This document shows, piece by piece, positions 25,350 through 36,947 of a stretch of DNA of 64,000 nt. Under the pieces are notes generated by a model that worked only from the letters and a program-made list of their open reading frames with translations, was not told where the DNA came from and made no database searches. Source of the DNA: Congeria kusceri (taxonomy: Eukaryota > Mollusca > Bivalvia > Myida > Dreissenidae). The translations under genes were made by a program, and so were the position numbers. How positions within the stretch are numbered: position 1 is the stretch's first letter; the number at the start of each line of letters is the position of its first letter. Location: assembly GCA_027627225.1 (NCBI GenBank), contig CM051025.1:53766181-53830180 (forward strand), written 5' to 3'.

Positions 25350-25391
25350 TAAAAACATTCAGCAAACAATGGACATAAATATCACTGGTCC
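25350..25391 (-). pseudogene. Gene psi TM7 exon, stop codon
   Basis: TTCAG acceptor. GPVIFMSIVC is followed by TGA where gene B reads GLVIFVLNCVLYVQ. I see no donor at the matching place, so the exon is damaged at both levels. Confidence 0.65.
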
Positions 25392-25635
25392 CTGAACATA
25401 CCAAATATTTGTATAGATCTACTAACGCCACACTGAAATGGGTACACACTGTGGAAATGACATGATGTAAAACAAAGAAGTAAACCTAAACCTGATTAAT
25501 GTAGTCGACTTATAGCAATATACGTATGCGCATGGACCAATTTCTATTTGTTAAATATCTCTATATATGGTATATTTGTGCGATCCTTGAGCTCTTCTTA
25601 TGCAATATTTAATCATACATGTAGGTATCCCCTAC

Positions 25636-25762
25636 CTGCAAGCTGCTGCATATTGCAAACACATACTGCACCCAGGCCATGCTATCATTCACGCAGAGTA
25701 AGCCAATCATCCACGTACAGCCCATCAGCGGAAGTAGCACGCACAGACACCGGACACCAGCT
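25636..25762 (-). pseudogene. Gene psi TM6 exon, open
   Basis: TCTTAG acceptor, GTAGGG donor, 127 bp, phase 2 to 0. It reads AGVRCLCVLLPLMGCTWMIG then VQYVFAICSSLQ. L-L-P-L-x-G-x-T-W is the TM6 signature and F-A-x-x-x-S-L-Q opens TM7. Same length and phase as gene B 58995-58869. Confidence 0.9.
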
Positions 25763-26315
25763 CTAAGAGTAGAACAGCAACATAAACTATATTCTTGAAC
25801 TATACAACAATGTATGCAGATTGATGAATGTGTAGTCAGTGTAAACATAATTTATCAGTATCATAATTTATTTAAAACACAGTGCATAATGCAACGCACT
25901 GAAAATGTGCTGTTTACATTGCAAGGTTTAACTTTTTTTTAAATCGTCTTATATAATAATGTCATAACATAACAGTTTAATATGTTTTTCATCACAAATT
26001 GAGGCCATTGTGGTGCTATGATAAATAAGAGTGCCACTGTCACAAAGATACTCACGTCAAAAAAGCTTTTGTTGGGTTAAGATTCAATGACTAAAGAGAA
26101 ACAATTCAAAAACTAATAAGGTAGAGTCATGGTATTCGTGCATCTTATTCAACTCCAAGGCCTCTCTCTAAGTGGTGAGTTGAGGTATCAAAACTATTGC
26201 ATATATATTTTTAAATATAAAATCAAGATGCCAAAATAAACAAGAAACGTAGAAATTATTAGGAAACCAAATGTTTCGAATCAAAATGCATTAAAGTCAG
26301 CACAATTTTTATTTG

Positions 26316-27130
26316 ATATTGTGACCTTGACCTTGACCTTGACCCCACCCACCCCATATGCAATCCCAAGTGAGGTCTATATGTAAGGTATCTACGTATA
26401 ACGTTTCATTAAAATACCTCAATGTCTTCTCAAGCTTTTGAGCGGAAACTTGTTTGTCTATATTTAGTACCGGTGACCTTGAACCCATCCACCCCATATG
26501 CAATCCCAAACGAAGTCTAGATAAAAGATATCTATATATAACGTCTCATAAAACATTTCAATGTGTTCTCAAGCCATTGAACGGAAACCGTTTTTTTTTT
26601 TTTTAGTAAAAGTGACCTTGACACACCCATATGCAATCCCAAGCGAGGTCTAAATATAAGGTATCTATGTATGAAGTTTCATTAAAATATCTCCATGTGT
26701 TCTCAAATTATTGAGCGGAAACCGTTTTTCCATTTTCAGTAATGGTGACCTTGACCCCACCCACCCTATACGCAATCCTATGCGAGGCCTTGATATAAGG
26801 TATTTAAGTATGAAGTTTCATTAAAATATCTCAGTTCGTTCTCAAGTTATTGAGCGGAAACCGTTTTTGTATTTTTTAGTAACAGTGACCTGACCCTTGA
26901 CCCCCCACCCCCACCCCATATGCAATCTCAAGCGAGGTCACAATATAAGGTATCTACGTATTAAGTTTCATTGAACTATGTCAATGCGTTGTCAAGTAAT
27001 TGAGCAGAAACTGTTTTTCCATTTGTAGTAACAGTGACCTTGACCTTAGTCCCACCCACCCCATATGCAATCCAAGGCAATGTCTTACAATAAGGTATCT
27101 ATGTATGAAGTTTTATAACATTAGTTTTAT
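26316..27130. repeat. Tandem array C, about 140-bp unit, six copies
   Basis: Units start with GTGACCTTGACC-like sequence near 26319, 26473, 26611, 26744, 26885 and 27034. Each continues with CCACCCACCCCATATGCAAT, AAGGTATCTACGTATRAAGT and TTGAGCGGAAACCGTTTTT. It sits in the ICL3-TM6 intron of gene psi. Confidence 0.9.
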
Positions 27131-27169
27131 TCGTTGTCGATCTAGAAAGCGGAAATAACAAGTTGACGC

Positions 27170-27805
27170 TGCCACTACGCCTTTGACCTTGACCTAAGAC
27201 CTAGGGACATGGTTTTTGCGCGCAACTCTATACCTAACCATGCTTGTCACTTCTGCCAAGTTATTTGAAAATCCATCTATGCCGGACGAAGGTATGCTTT
27301 AAATTAAGTGTTAAGGATTGATTTCAATATATGACATTTGACCATTAATTGTGACCTTGACCTTGGACCTAAGGACCGGTCCTTGCGCGCGACTCTACAC
27401 CTAACCATGCTTGTCACTTCTGCGAAGTTATTTGAAAATCCATCTATGCTGGACGAAGGTATGCTTTGGATTAAGTGTTAAGGATTGATTTCAATATATG
27501 ACTTTTGACCTTAAATTGTGACCTTGACCTTGGATCTAGGGACCTGGTTCCTGCGCGCGACACTCTGACTTACCATGCTCATCACCTCTGCCAAGTTATT
27601 TGAAAATCCATCAAGGCTGGACAAAGTTATTATCCGGACAATGTGTTAAGGATTAAATTCCTATATTTGAACTTGACCTTGAATTGTGACCTTGACCTTA
27701 GAGCTAGGGACCTGGTTCTTTCGCGCGACACTCCGTCTCATCATGCTTATCGCTTCTGCCAAGTTATTAGAAAATCCATCCAGGCTGGACAAAGTTATGC
27801 TCCGG
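27170..27805. repeat. Tandem array D, about 170-bp unit, four copies
   Basis: Units contain TTGTGACCTTGACCTTRGA, GACCTGGTTCYTGCGCGCGA, TCTGCCAAGTTATTTGAAAA and TCCATC. Starts are near 27177, 27349, 27517 and 27686. Confidence 0.85.
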
Positions 27806-27915
27806 ACAAAGATTTCCCGCCGCGCGCTCGCCCGCCCGCACACCCGCCCGCCCGCCAGCCCGAGCCAGCCAACCCGCGCGTCCGCCCACCCGATCGCCAA
27901 CCCGCCCGCTCGGGC
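27806..27915 (+). repeat. GC-rich CCCGCC run
   Basis: A sharp GC island of CCGCCCGCAC-type repeats closing array D. The Pro/Arg-rich ORFs on both strands here are compositional artefacts. A short duplication (TTTTTCAAACGGGCGT, twice) follows at 27934-27967. Confidence 0.85.
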
Positions 27916-27986
27916 ATCACCATAATACGGCCGTTTTTCAAACGGGCGTCCGTTTTTCAAACGGGCGTATAAAAAGTAATGCATAC

Positions 27987-28053
27987 TTTGATCGCTCGGT
28001 TCTTGGCTTTTCCGACAATGTTTGTGTACGGAGCATTGCCTGGATCACCAAAA
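27987..28053 (-). pseudogene. Gene psi TM5 end and ICL3 exon, acceptor lost
   Basis: NIVLFILVIQAMLRTQTLSE and KPRTERSK align with TNFVVLIMVSKTMFRFKSLS and EKSRSDQSK of gene B. The donor GTATGC is kept, but the acceptor reads TTTCCGG instead of TTTCAG, so splicing into this exon would fail. Confidence 0.75.
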
Positions 28054-28695
28054 TGAATAAAACAATGTTCACCGGAAATTGTAATCGAACTTTGCAATAC
28101 AAATTTTGTTTTCCTCACTTTATCAGTATGCATATTTCAAAACTGTGCTAGGAACACATCAGTAATGCATCAATACCATGGTATGCTCATTGTATGAAGA
28201 CACGTTCATTTAAATTTCAAACATATCGAGATCTCGCAAGTGTTTATTAATTAAAAATACAAATTAACACTAAATCTGTACAATGTAACTTTTTATCCAA
28301 ACAGTCTCTTCAATAGGTCATCTATAATAGCGATCTTTCAAAAGAAAAAACAAAACAAACAAAACGTCTGTTGATACCGTACCGTACCTTGTGTTTTGAC
28401 GTCATCATTGGCTGACTTAGGAGCCATTGTTCATGAAACATATTGGTCAATACATTTTAATCTTACTATTCATTTCATAATAATTAAAAAAAAATATTTC
28501 GATGGAAGAAAGTGATCTGAATTTGATACGAATACAATTTCAATAACAAAAAACACGAGCCAACAGTCTGTTTGTTTGTTTTCAAACCTTTCCTTGGACA
28601 ACGATGTCTGCATGAAATGCATTTATTTTCGGACAGTCATGTTTATGTACACATGTGTCTTGTTACAGAAGTACAATGTATATGTCATGTGTTAC

Positions 28696-28762
28696 CATGA
28701 TAACCAGTGTTGCAGATGCTACAAATGCCCAAATCAAACCGCTTTCTATGGACAGCCAGCAA
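28696..28762 (-). pseudogene. Gene psi TM5 first exon
   Basis: TTTCAG acceptor, GTAACA donor, phase 2 to 0. It reads CWLSIESGLIWAFVASATLV. The C-W-L-S...W-A-F-V motif is the ECL2/TM5 hallmark; the usual Pro after A-F-V is missing. Confidence 0.85.
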
Positions 28763-28960
28763 CTGAAAGTATGTGAAATTAGTTCTTTCCATTTCATCTT
28801 ATCCTTCCATATATATTGTATGATATAAAGTGAACATACCCAAGAATGAATAATTGCTTACGATAAACAAATCAACACAAATCATATTGTCATGAAAACA
28901 TAATTTAGTATATTGTATCTTTGTAAAGAATATCAAGTTTTAAGTTGTGACATTTGAAAC

Positions 28961-29035
28961 TATATTTTCGTTCGTTCCCATATCCAACCAGCTGTGTGGC
29001 CCCCATGGAGAATCCAACAATGACTTCTGGCAATG
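28961..29035 (-). pseudogene. Gene psi TM4 exon, donor out of phase
   Basis: TTTCAG acceptor, phase 1 start. It reads ALPEVIVGFSMGATQLVGYG then NERKY; P-x-x-I-V-G...Y-G is the TM4 pattern. The only GT near the end (28960-28959) leaves phase 1, whereas the next exon needs phase 2, so the joint is shifted by one. Confidence 0.75.
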
Positions 29036-29290
29036 CTGAAAGTATATGCGTACGTAAGCATCTTAAAACTCTATATGCTAATAAATTCGTTAAGAGGTTC
29101 TGGACAAATGCATGTCCTCATGGTACGTGTAACACATCACCGCACATGACTTTACATCGTTCTGAGTGAGCATTCCTTTGACTAATGGACGACCATTATA
29201 CATGGATTGCAACATCATGTATGTATACGTACATGTACTTATATATAACTTGTTTGCAATTTTTATTGCTTATTACTGTGTATTATATTT

Positions 29291-29357
29291 AAGTCTCTCT
29301 CTCTCTCCGTCTCTCTCTCCCTCGCGCGCGCGCTCTCTCTCTCTCTCTGTCTCTCGT
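29291..29357 (+). repeat. CT microsatellite with CG island
   Basis: (CT)n interrupted by CGCGCGCGC, 19 bases from the TM3 donor. Confidence 0.9.
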
Positions 29358-29375
29358 TATATCGTTTGTACATAC

Positions 29376-29526
29376 CCTATGCTGCTAGGAGAATCCATTT
29401 CAGTCTTGAGGTAGTGACGAATACGTACAGCATGGTGATTCCAATCTCTATACCCTCCGCCAACATGAGAAAGAACACCAGCAGATAGATGTAGTGCAGT
29501 AGTACTGCCATACATGTACAGACCGC
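29376..29526 (-). pseudogene. Gene psi TM3 exon, TAG at the conserved Trp
   Basis: TTGCAG acceptor, GTATGT donor, phase 0 to 1. AVCTCMAVLLHYIYLLVFFL then MLAEGIEIGITMLYVF is a textbook family-B TM3 (C, L-L-H-Y, M-L-x-E-G). RLKWILLAA, TAG, G stands where relatives have G-W-G-x-P, so a TGG has become TAG (29379-29377). Confidence 0.9.
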
Positions 29527-29799
29527 CTGCAAAAGCAAAATGAAATTACAAATAAAACACACCTTTGTGCTTATACGTGTACAGAAAAACATTTAAATAC
29601 GCATGCCAAACTCAATACTTTCATTTTTACATATGCTATTGTACATTGCAAAAGTTTTACGTGTTTACTTTGAATTTTCTATATTTCTCTGTGAGTAAAA
29701 CAGGGTACAACGGATGAGGAAATTAAGGTAACACTAACTGATTCATTCAGAAATATGCAAGTACAACGTCCATCATAACGGTAATTTAATGGTAGTTAC

Positions 29800-29902
29800 C
29801 TTATTCTCGGTTCGATCGACCCCGCCTACAAAAACTGCGAACGACACGATCAATGCAAACGACAAATTCATGAGGATAACCACGCAATCCGAATTCACGT
29901 AC
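29800..29902 (-). pseudogene. Gene psi TM2 exon, open
   Basis: TAAAG acceptor, GTAACT donor, phase 2 to 0. It reads YVNSDCVVILMNLSFALIVS then FAVFVGGVDRTENK: the N-L-x-x-A of TM2 and extracellular loop 1. It joins TM1 through AG|G (Arg). Confidence 0.85.
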
Positions 29903-30109
29903 CTTTAATAAAACATAAAGATAATGTACAGTACAGAACATAACATTTAACATAATCTAGAATTAGCAAACCCTGTGTAATATTGGTTCAAATAAACTGA
30001 CCTGTCAAATCTAAAATAATCCTTTCTATTTGATCATAATATGTTAACAATCGTTCCCGATGTCATAGTAAATAATCATTTTGAATAATCATTTAATTTT
30101 AATCATTGA

Positions 30110-30962
30110 ACAAGAGATGTTTGTAAAACATGTATACCCCCCCCCCCGACTTGCAGCCAAGTCGTCAATATGTGCAATTGTTAAGAGATGTTTTAATATT
30201 GTATGTGCACATTAACAAAAGTGGAGGAAATTAAAGTTGATGCTTTAGAAAGTAAATATAAAGCTGAAAGAAAGATAGAGTATAATTGTGGAATTATTTT
30301 TACAGTCTTTTATATAAGGATACCTGTTTTCTGTTTAATTTTCACATCAACTGGGCCAAAACATCTCTTGATATCCTGCAGAAACAAAATGGTCTACGGA
30401 GAAAACAGTTTTCGTGTTACGAGCCCCTGTGACCTTGACCTTTGACCTGTTGACCTCAAAATTGACAGGAGTCTTCTTTTCCCCCCGAGTAATCAGCATA
30501 CCAACTTGGATGATAGTAGGTCAAAGCGTATTCTACATATCATGCGAAAACACAATGGTCTACAGAGGAAACAGTTTTCATGTTACAAGCCTCTGTCACC
30601 TTGACCTTTGACCTGTTGACCTCAAAATTGATAGACGTCTTCCTTTCCTCCCAAGTAACCAGCAAACCAACTTAAATGATCGTAGGTCAAAGCGTTCTCT
30701 AGATATCGTGCGGAAACGAATTTCATATTACAAGCCCCTGTGACTTGACCTTTGACCTGTTGACCTCAAAATCAATAGGCGTCTTCCTTTCCTCCCAAGT
30801 AACCAGCATACCAACTTAAATGATCTTAGGTTAACGCGTTCTCGAGAAACGTGCGGAAACGAAATGGTCTACGGACAGACAGGCCGACGATCCGACCGAC
30901 CGACCGACCGACGGACAGGTACAAAGCAATATACCCCCACTTCTTCGAAGGGGGGCATAATT
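30110..30962. mobile_element. Interspersed element with internal TGACCT-rich tandem units
   Basis: It begins near AACAAGAGATGTTTGT (30110) and a poly-C tract, and ends with a (CCGA)n run, AATATACCCCCACTTCTTCG and GGGGGGCATAATT. Inside, about 160-bp units repeat at about 30414, 30584 and 30730, each with TGACCTTTGACCTGTTGACC and CCAAGTAACCAGCA. It lies in the TM1-TM2 intron of gene psi. Confidence 0.7.
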
Positions 30963-31190
30963 ATAAATGTCTAAAATGGCCCGCACATTGAACAATATAT
31001 CTGTATATCACAAGGCTGTCAATATTGTCATTCAACGCGTGTATCTGTAAATGGTTGTAGTATCAGCGCAATGAATTTGTTACGTTCAAAGATTCAAGTT
31101 TAGGAATCCGCTGCTGCATCAGCAGTAGACAATAAACACATCAAAAGTCGCGCATGGTACTTCTTTCTAAGGCGAATGACAAACTCTCAC

Positions 31191-31291
31191 CTCCATAAGT
31201 ACACGTGTACTGCAACTGTGATGATCAATCCAAGCATGGACACGCTGCAACCTACTTTTGATATCGCATCCAAGGCCAGAGTATCCAGATT
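31191..31291 (-). pseudogene. Gene psi TM1 exon, open
   Basis: CTACAG acceptor, GTGAGA donor, phase 0 to 2. It reads NLDTLALDAISKVGCSVSML then LIITVAVHVYLW. The I-S-x-V-G-C-x-x-S motif opens TM1 in adhesion GPCRs. Confidence 0.85.
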
Positions 31292-31790
31292 CTGTAGACG
31301 AATAACTTCAATTTAATACTTAAATTACAGTAATCAAAATATACTATATGGTATCAATTGCATCGAATATAACCAATTAATTTGATTGACATATATAACT
31401 ACAGAAAACGTGTGAGTGTAAAATGGTCAAAATCATGAATACTAAAGATTCTGAACTCCAGAAGGGCATAAACATGTGCGTTTTTTGTAGTTATGCCTAA
31501 ACGGTAAAACATGGGTAAAACCATCATTATTTCTATAGAACACGATCAAATACTGCATATTTCATTGACAACAGGTATTCCCGATTTAAAAATACCGCGG
31601 CTTTCGACCATAACAAGTTCCTGATTAAAGTGTACGCATGAGCGACTCGTCAAAACTAAATTGTCACGTGATTATCTTAAATATAAACGGCGCTATTTTT
31701 AAATTACTCGATAAGTTATATCGTCTGCAGACGCTATAGATTTTAGGACGATTATATAATCTGGCGTTCAGACCCTTTAAATTATATATT

Positions 31791-32030
31791 GTGCATGACT
31801 GTAGCAGGTTAGACTTGAAACTACAAGTATTGCGCAAATATGTTCAGCTTATTACCTCAGTCCATGGTAACATAAGAATTGCAACATTTGTAAGATGGTT
31901 GCAAACGCATGTTGACGAATTTCCGCTGTTCGATTTCAGTTCACATCCGCTGCTATCCCAAGCAGAACTGAAACATTATATTGTGAAATTGAATAATTAT
32001 GTTTGGCAATACATAGCTATTAACTATTAA
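31791..32030 (+). other. Unassigned plus-strand ORF, 79 codons
   Basis: ATG to TAA, mixed composition (RLDLKLQVLRKYVQLITS, FVRWLQTHVDEFPLF). No family recognised. It overlaps an interval that should carry a receptor exon on the other strand, so it may belong to inserted DNA. Chance is the more likely explanation. Confidence 0.15.
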
Positions 32031-32218
32031 GGTTTCTCAAACGACCCAAACGGGAAAGAATTTGATCAAGATAATGCAATTGTTAATTTGTACCGGAAAG
32101 TATCCCAGTGTTAAGGATATATTAAAGTGCGCATTTTCGTGCCAGTTATCCAGTGTGACCGCTAAAACTTCCGACGATATCTCAGCGTGACTGAAAAATA
32201 TGCTAACAACATTGGTAT

Positions 32219-32416
32219 GACATTAAAAGCATATTGTATTAGGATTGAACGACATTAAATGCATATTGTATTAGGATTGAACGACATTAAATGCATATTG
32301 TATTAGGATTGAACGACATTAAAAGCATATTGTATTAGGACTGAACGACATTAAATGCATATTGTATTAGGATTGAACGACATTAAAAGCATATTGTATT
32401 AGGATTGAACGACAAT
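32219..32416. repeat. 32-bp minisatellite, about six copies
   Basis: The unit GACATTAAAWGCATATTGTA followed by TTAGGATTGAAC repeats with few changes. It lies in the interval where the GPS exon of gene psi should be. Confidence 0.9.
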
Positions 32417-32604
32417 AAATGCCATTGTCAAAAAGAAATTTGTTGTTTTTTACCCTCGATATTTCATAATTTTCCTAAACAACGAATGCAAAAATGACAT
32501 GAAAAAGCGACAATATATATTTGAACCTGTTAGACAATAGATTTAATAATTGTTGTGTGTATATATAATGTATGCTTGTAGATTTAAGTTTCTTATACGA
32601 CCAC

Positions 32605-32680
32605 CTGTTACTGTCTCCTGTGTTAGACGAGAGAATGACGGATAGGTTTCTATAAACAACTGCTGAAAATAACGATGATT
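32605..32680 (-). pseudogene. Gene psi GAIN exon 5
   Basis: TTTCAG acceptor; SSLFSAVVYRNLSVILSS fits the A-x-V-Y-x-N-L motif of GAIN subdomain B. The chosen donor (AACAG|GTGGTC, phase 2) is a guess; the frame stays open further. The next recognised exon (TM1) needs phase 0, so at least one exon, expected to hold the GPS, is absent between them. Confidence 0.65.
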
Positions 32681-33351
32681 CTGAAACACACAAGCAAACA
32701 CGTGTATGTATTGTAGACAAATCCATCTCAAAGCCGTAAACGTCGTTGAAAATGGGGGTGAATTTGTTAAAACGAAGACACAACAAATTGCATGGTAACT
32801 AAAAAAATAAATACGCATACACAAAGTGCATTAAAGTGCAATGGTCAACTTGAGCCACATGTACTAGTTTAATATACAAGAGTATTGATCCAGCACACTG
32901 TTGTGATTAGTTTTCATTAATAAAGCTATTGCTTAAAGATTTTTGGGTACACTTTTTAGTTTTAAATTATGCTTTAACTATCAACATCATTGTGTACAAA
33001 TGTGCACTTTTATAATTATTATTATGTATAGTCATACTATTAGACGTGTAACAGTGAACTGTTGTTTCTGTTTACATCATAATATCGAGGGTTTGAAACC
33101 ATTGATTTCAATGACAGTTAGTACCTCCCGGTTTTCAACCCTCAATATATAATATTAATATTATATTATATAACAATGCTATACACAGTTTGCATTGTGT
33201 ACCCGCGTATTTATTATTATTATTAAGCATTACCACTTTCAAAAAGTCATTTTCATTTAAACAAGTTTGTAAAATAAATTGCAGCAAACGACACATGCAA
33301 TATGGACTAAACTAAACGTAGCACGAAACAATGTATTGATCGGCAACATAC

Positions 33352-33462
33352 TTGTTATCGATGCATTAGGTATCACCACGCAGCTCTTAATTGCTTCGTG
33401 ATTAATTTCAGGTTGAAACCGAATGCCATCGTTGTTGTGATCAATTCGTCTCGCGTGCATGA
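33352..33462 (-). pseudogene. Gene psi GAIN exon 4, open
   Basis: TTTCAG acceptor, GTATGT donor, phase 1 to 1. It reads MHARRIDHNNDGIRFQPE and SCVVIPNASIT, matching the GAIN strand pattern (F-x-P...hydrophobic-P). Confidence 0.65.
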
Positions 33463-34491
33463 CTGAAAAAAGCAGCATATTTATAGCATTGTCATTTGTA
33501 GGTACTACACGTTGATACAATGCAGCAAAACTAGGCAGATACTATTAGGTTTTTTAACAGCGTTCTGTACAATACGGTGACATATTCTGACGAGTACACA
33601 GCTGACAAACCATATAGGAAGAGACGATAGGCAAGTCCAATGTGAGTATGTCAGCAGTGTACGATTTCAAATATATCACCGTATTGTACAGAACGCTGTT
33701 AAATAATCTTTTTATGATGTACCTATTTATATCTTTGCATGATTTGCATAATGTACCTGCTATTTACATTGAACCACAAAGTCCGTGGAACAGAGAGAGT
33801 GCTCAAAATATTAATAATTATAAAAGTGGGATATTATACAGTTGATTAAAAGTGTTTTATCTATATTCGCAACTAGAATAACGATGTAATCTATAAACAA
33901 AATGGACTCCAGGATTGTTATGTGTCATGTTGTATGCTTTATTTCTGTACGGGTAACGTTGCAAACAGTTAAATAAACCATGCTTCGTTGAACTATAAAA
34001 TCATCTTGGAAGGTGATATTCACAATCGGATACAGGTTGGGAGACAAATTGACGTTTATCCAACTAATACGTTCTGACCAGACATGGCGATTTCGAAAAC
34101 AAGTCGCGTTTCAGGTTAGCACGGTTAATAAAAAAGAAATTACAGCTTCCTGGATACTGTAGAATATATGAAAAGGATTTAAACAGATTGTTGCTGGATT
34201 ATAATAGACGTTTTCGAACAAGTAGATTGGAGTAAACATTGAGTTAAAACTCAAAGTTGCATATTCATTTGTTTCGGAATACTCGGACATTATCGTATGT
34301 TTATCCTCGGACCGTCCGATACGGAATATATTGTACGCGCGCGCGTCCAATATGGTGAAATATTGTACGGTCACGTGGCACAATTGACGACAGCTGATTA
34401 GAGGATATAAACAGGTACATTATTATACGAGATATTATATAGATTATTGATACATGATACCTGCATTAAAGGAAATAAACCTGTATCTTAC

Positions 34492-34603
34492 CAAGATTTG
34501 TTGAATTGACTGTAATCGAGTCATTTTTCGTCGAGCTTGATATCACTTCAATGTAACGGACAACAACATGAAGCACCTTTACTGCACCAGCCATGTCATT
34601 GTC
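34492..34603 (-). pseudogene. Gene psi GAIN exon 3, open
   Basis: CTTTAG acceptor, GTAAGA donor, phase 0 to 1. It reads DNDMAGAVKVLHVVVRYIEV then ITVNSTNL, the helix and following strand of the GAIN domain. Confidence 0.65.
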
Positions 34604-35108
34604 CTAAAGCAACAATGGTCAAAGGTACATGATAAACAAATGAAATACTTAAATTATTGTTTTAATTCCAAACTCACAGTTCTTGGCAGCTAATAATGGG
34701 CATCAATGTATTCGTCTCGTTCATATGACAGTGCAAATATACATGTATTCCGTTCATCGTCACATTTTTTAAGCGTTATGAAAATACGTGTAAATAAAGT
34801 AAATTGTTAATTCAAATTCAACATCTAAATTAAATTATTTCTTTGTCGTAATGATTCAGATTAAATGGATGCATGCTTAATTTTAGTTTACAAACACAGT
34901 TGAGTGCATTAATTGTAATGCTACACGGAGCTACTCAAAACAATAATATCTTGACAAATACATATTTACATATATAAATGTGAAAATATAATTATGCTTG
35001 CCTACATAAATGTAATATGTGTCATATTCCGGCAAATTATTTAGGATAAGAATTACTTATTGTGTATATATCAATCACGTTTTAATGAGAACGCACAGTT
35101 GTTCCTAC

Positions 35109-35192
35109 CTCATTGCCATTGCTTCGGGCGATCGACTTCCAAGAGTCTGTGTTGCTAGCATCTAACAGGTTACTAGTTGTTTCCAGGAAAGG
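35109..35192 (-). pseudogene. Gene psi GAIN exon 2, open
   Basis: CTTTAG acceptor, GTAGGA donor, phase 0 to 0. It reads PFLETTSNLLDASNTDSWKS. The pattern F-L...S-N-L-L...N...S-W is characteristic of adhesion GPCR GAIN subdomain A. Confidence 0.75.
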
Positions 35193-35474
35193 CTAAAGAT
35201 AAACATCATTAATCATATTTGAACACTGCACATACACTAGTATGGATACATACTATACTACATAGTGAGGTTGAAAGAATCAACAAAAACTATTGTAAAA
35301 TGAAATCAACGAGTGGGTGGGCATTGAACAACTCGTATGGCTAGAAAAACAAATACCACCGTTCTATCAATTTGCGCAATTCTGCTTTGTAAAAATAATG
35401 GTGCAAACTATTGTTATACAATTGCTCAATATAGTACTACATCATATATAAGTACGTGTGATAAAAGTAGTCGT

Positions 35475-35480
35475 GTAATA

Positions 35481-35516
<36 letters not shown>

Positions 35517-35640
35517 GTACTAGTAGTAGTAGTAGTAGTGGTAGTAGTAGTAGTAGTAATAATAATAGTAGTAGTAATAGTAGTATTGGTTATGGTGGTG
35601 GTGATGGTTATAATAGTAATAATATTAGAAGTAGCATTAT
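35475..35640 (+). repeat. (GTA)n microsatellite
   Basis: Interrupted GTA/ATA/GGT triplets in the intron next to GAIN exon 1. Poly-Val and poly-Thr ORFs are artefacts. Confidence 0.95.
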
Positions 35641-35647
35641 TTCTAAC

Positions 35648-35857
35648 CTTGTATTGAATTTCTGGAACCTCTGGTGTATGTTCGCTTGCATTTACAATCG
35701 TGTCTAAAATGTTTTTTTTTATCTTATGCAATTCTCCACCAGTTGTTTTCAAAATAGTGCTCCCTTGCTCAGTCTGTGGAACATTCGTTACTGTGGAAAG
35801 TTTATTTAGACTTTCTGCAATGCTTTTCACCGTTGGATTCAATCTGATTGCTTCAAC
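35648..35857 (-). pseudogene. Gene psi GAIN exon 1, open
   Basis: Phase 0 to 0, 70 open codons beginning VEAIRLNPTVKSIAESLNKL and ending EVPEIQYK. It is a helical, Leu-spaced start typical of GAIN subdomain A. A GTA microsatellite starts within about 10 bases of the donor. Confidence 0.6.
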
Positions 35858-35953
35858 CTTAAATTAAAAGCCCGGTATAGATGTACTTTATTTATAACTT
35901 TTATAATAAATAACTTACATCACTGTGTCAGTGATTACAGCTATCATTATTAC

Positions 35954-36159
35954 CTGTGCCGGTATAGTTTCTATCTCTTTTCGAACTCATCCGTCGACAG
36001 ATAACATCGATTCATCATTAGTTGAACATCGTCTAAATATCACCCCGATAGAACTATCATCAGGACATGGCTGTGTCTGGATTCCTCCGGGACTTGTTTC
36101 GTTCCAGACTTTATTGCTATAGTCCATATTGTGAGGACAATTAGTGTATTTGATATTTT
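35954..36159 (-). pseudogene. Gene psi HRM (hormone-receptor-like) exon, in-frame TGA
   Basis: TTTCAG acceptor, GTAATA donor, phase 1 to 0, exactly the phase change needed between the CCP and GAIN exons. VWNETSPGGIQTQPCPDD and GVIFRRCSTND match the W-x-x-T-x-x-G...C-P...R-x-C pattern of HRM domains. TGA at 35989-35987 follows VDG, near where the family carries Trp. Confidence 0.75.
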
Positions 36160-36289
36160 CTGAAATAAATACTCAAATTGATACTCAAAAGTACAAGAGC
36201 TATAGAAGTAAGCATATCAGGAAGTAAATGAAGGCAATGATAATACCCACCTGGATTAACATTATAGTTTTATCATTATTATTAGTCGT

Positions 36290-36298
36290 AGCAGCAGC

Positions 36299-36373
<75 letters not shown>

Positions 36374-36402
36374 GGTGGTGGTGGTGGTGGTGGTGGTGGT
36401 GA
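36290..36402 (+). repeat. (GTA)n(GTG)n microsatellite
   Basis: GTA triplets change to GTG triplets at about 36364. It lies in the CCP6-HRM intron of gene psi. Confidence 0.95.
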
Positions 36403-36947
36403 AGGAGGTTGTTTTTGTAAATCAAATGTGTACCTTCTATACAGATGGTGGTGTGCGGCTCCATTCTCCACTAGGTAAGCATGTTATGTTGATATAGCCG
36501 ATTACTGTTAGTCTTGTTTTGCATTTGAAACTTATAGACGTATTAACTTTAAACGATGCCTGTATTGCATAGTCCATTTCTACTCCATCACTCAAGTAAA
36601 ACGAAGGGCACTCTGTAATTTAATTTTGTATCGTGACATCGTCATAGAAATACGTATATATGTAGGTTTATAATGCTTGTTTATATGACAGCATACAAGT
36701 ACAGTCGGTAAAAAATGCAAGTGAAAACAGTTATTAACATGGACGATTCCAAACAGGTTAATCAGATAATTTATAAATACAGACAATTTCAGCGTGTTTA
36801 TAAAAAGAAAATCACGATTGCCCCTTTTTTAGTAAATGGTTCATCCCTCATTATCAACAAAATTTAAACCAACTATAATTACTGTATAAAATTGATATAC
36901 AAAATAGTAAAATTCAATAATGATTATATATGACAATCCTTACTTAC

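Noticed and set aside
27643..27984. Pro/Arg-rich ORFs on both strands
   Set aside because: Caused by the CCCGCC run and array D; open on both strands because of composition.
34111..34383. Minus ORF between GAIN exons 3 and 4
   Set aside because: GAIN exons 3 and 4 already join in phase, and this ORF has no suitable splice sites or GAIN pattern.
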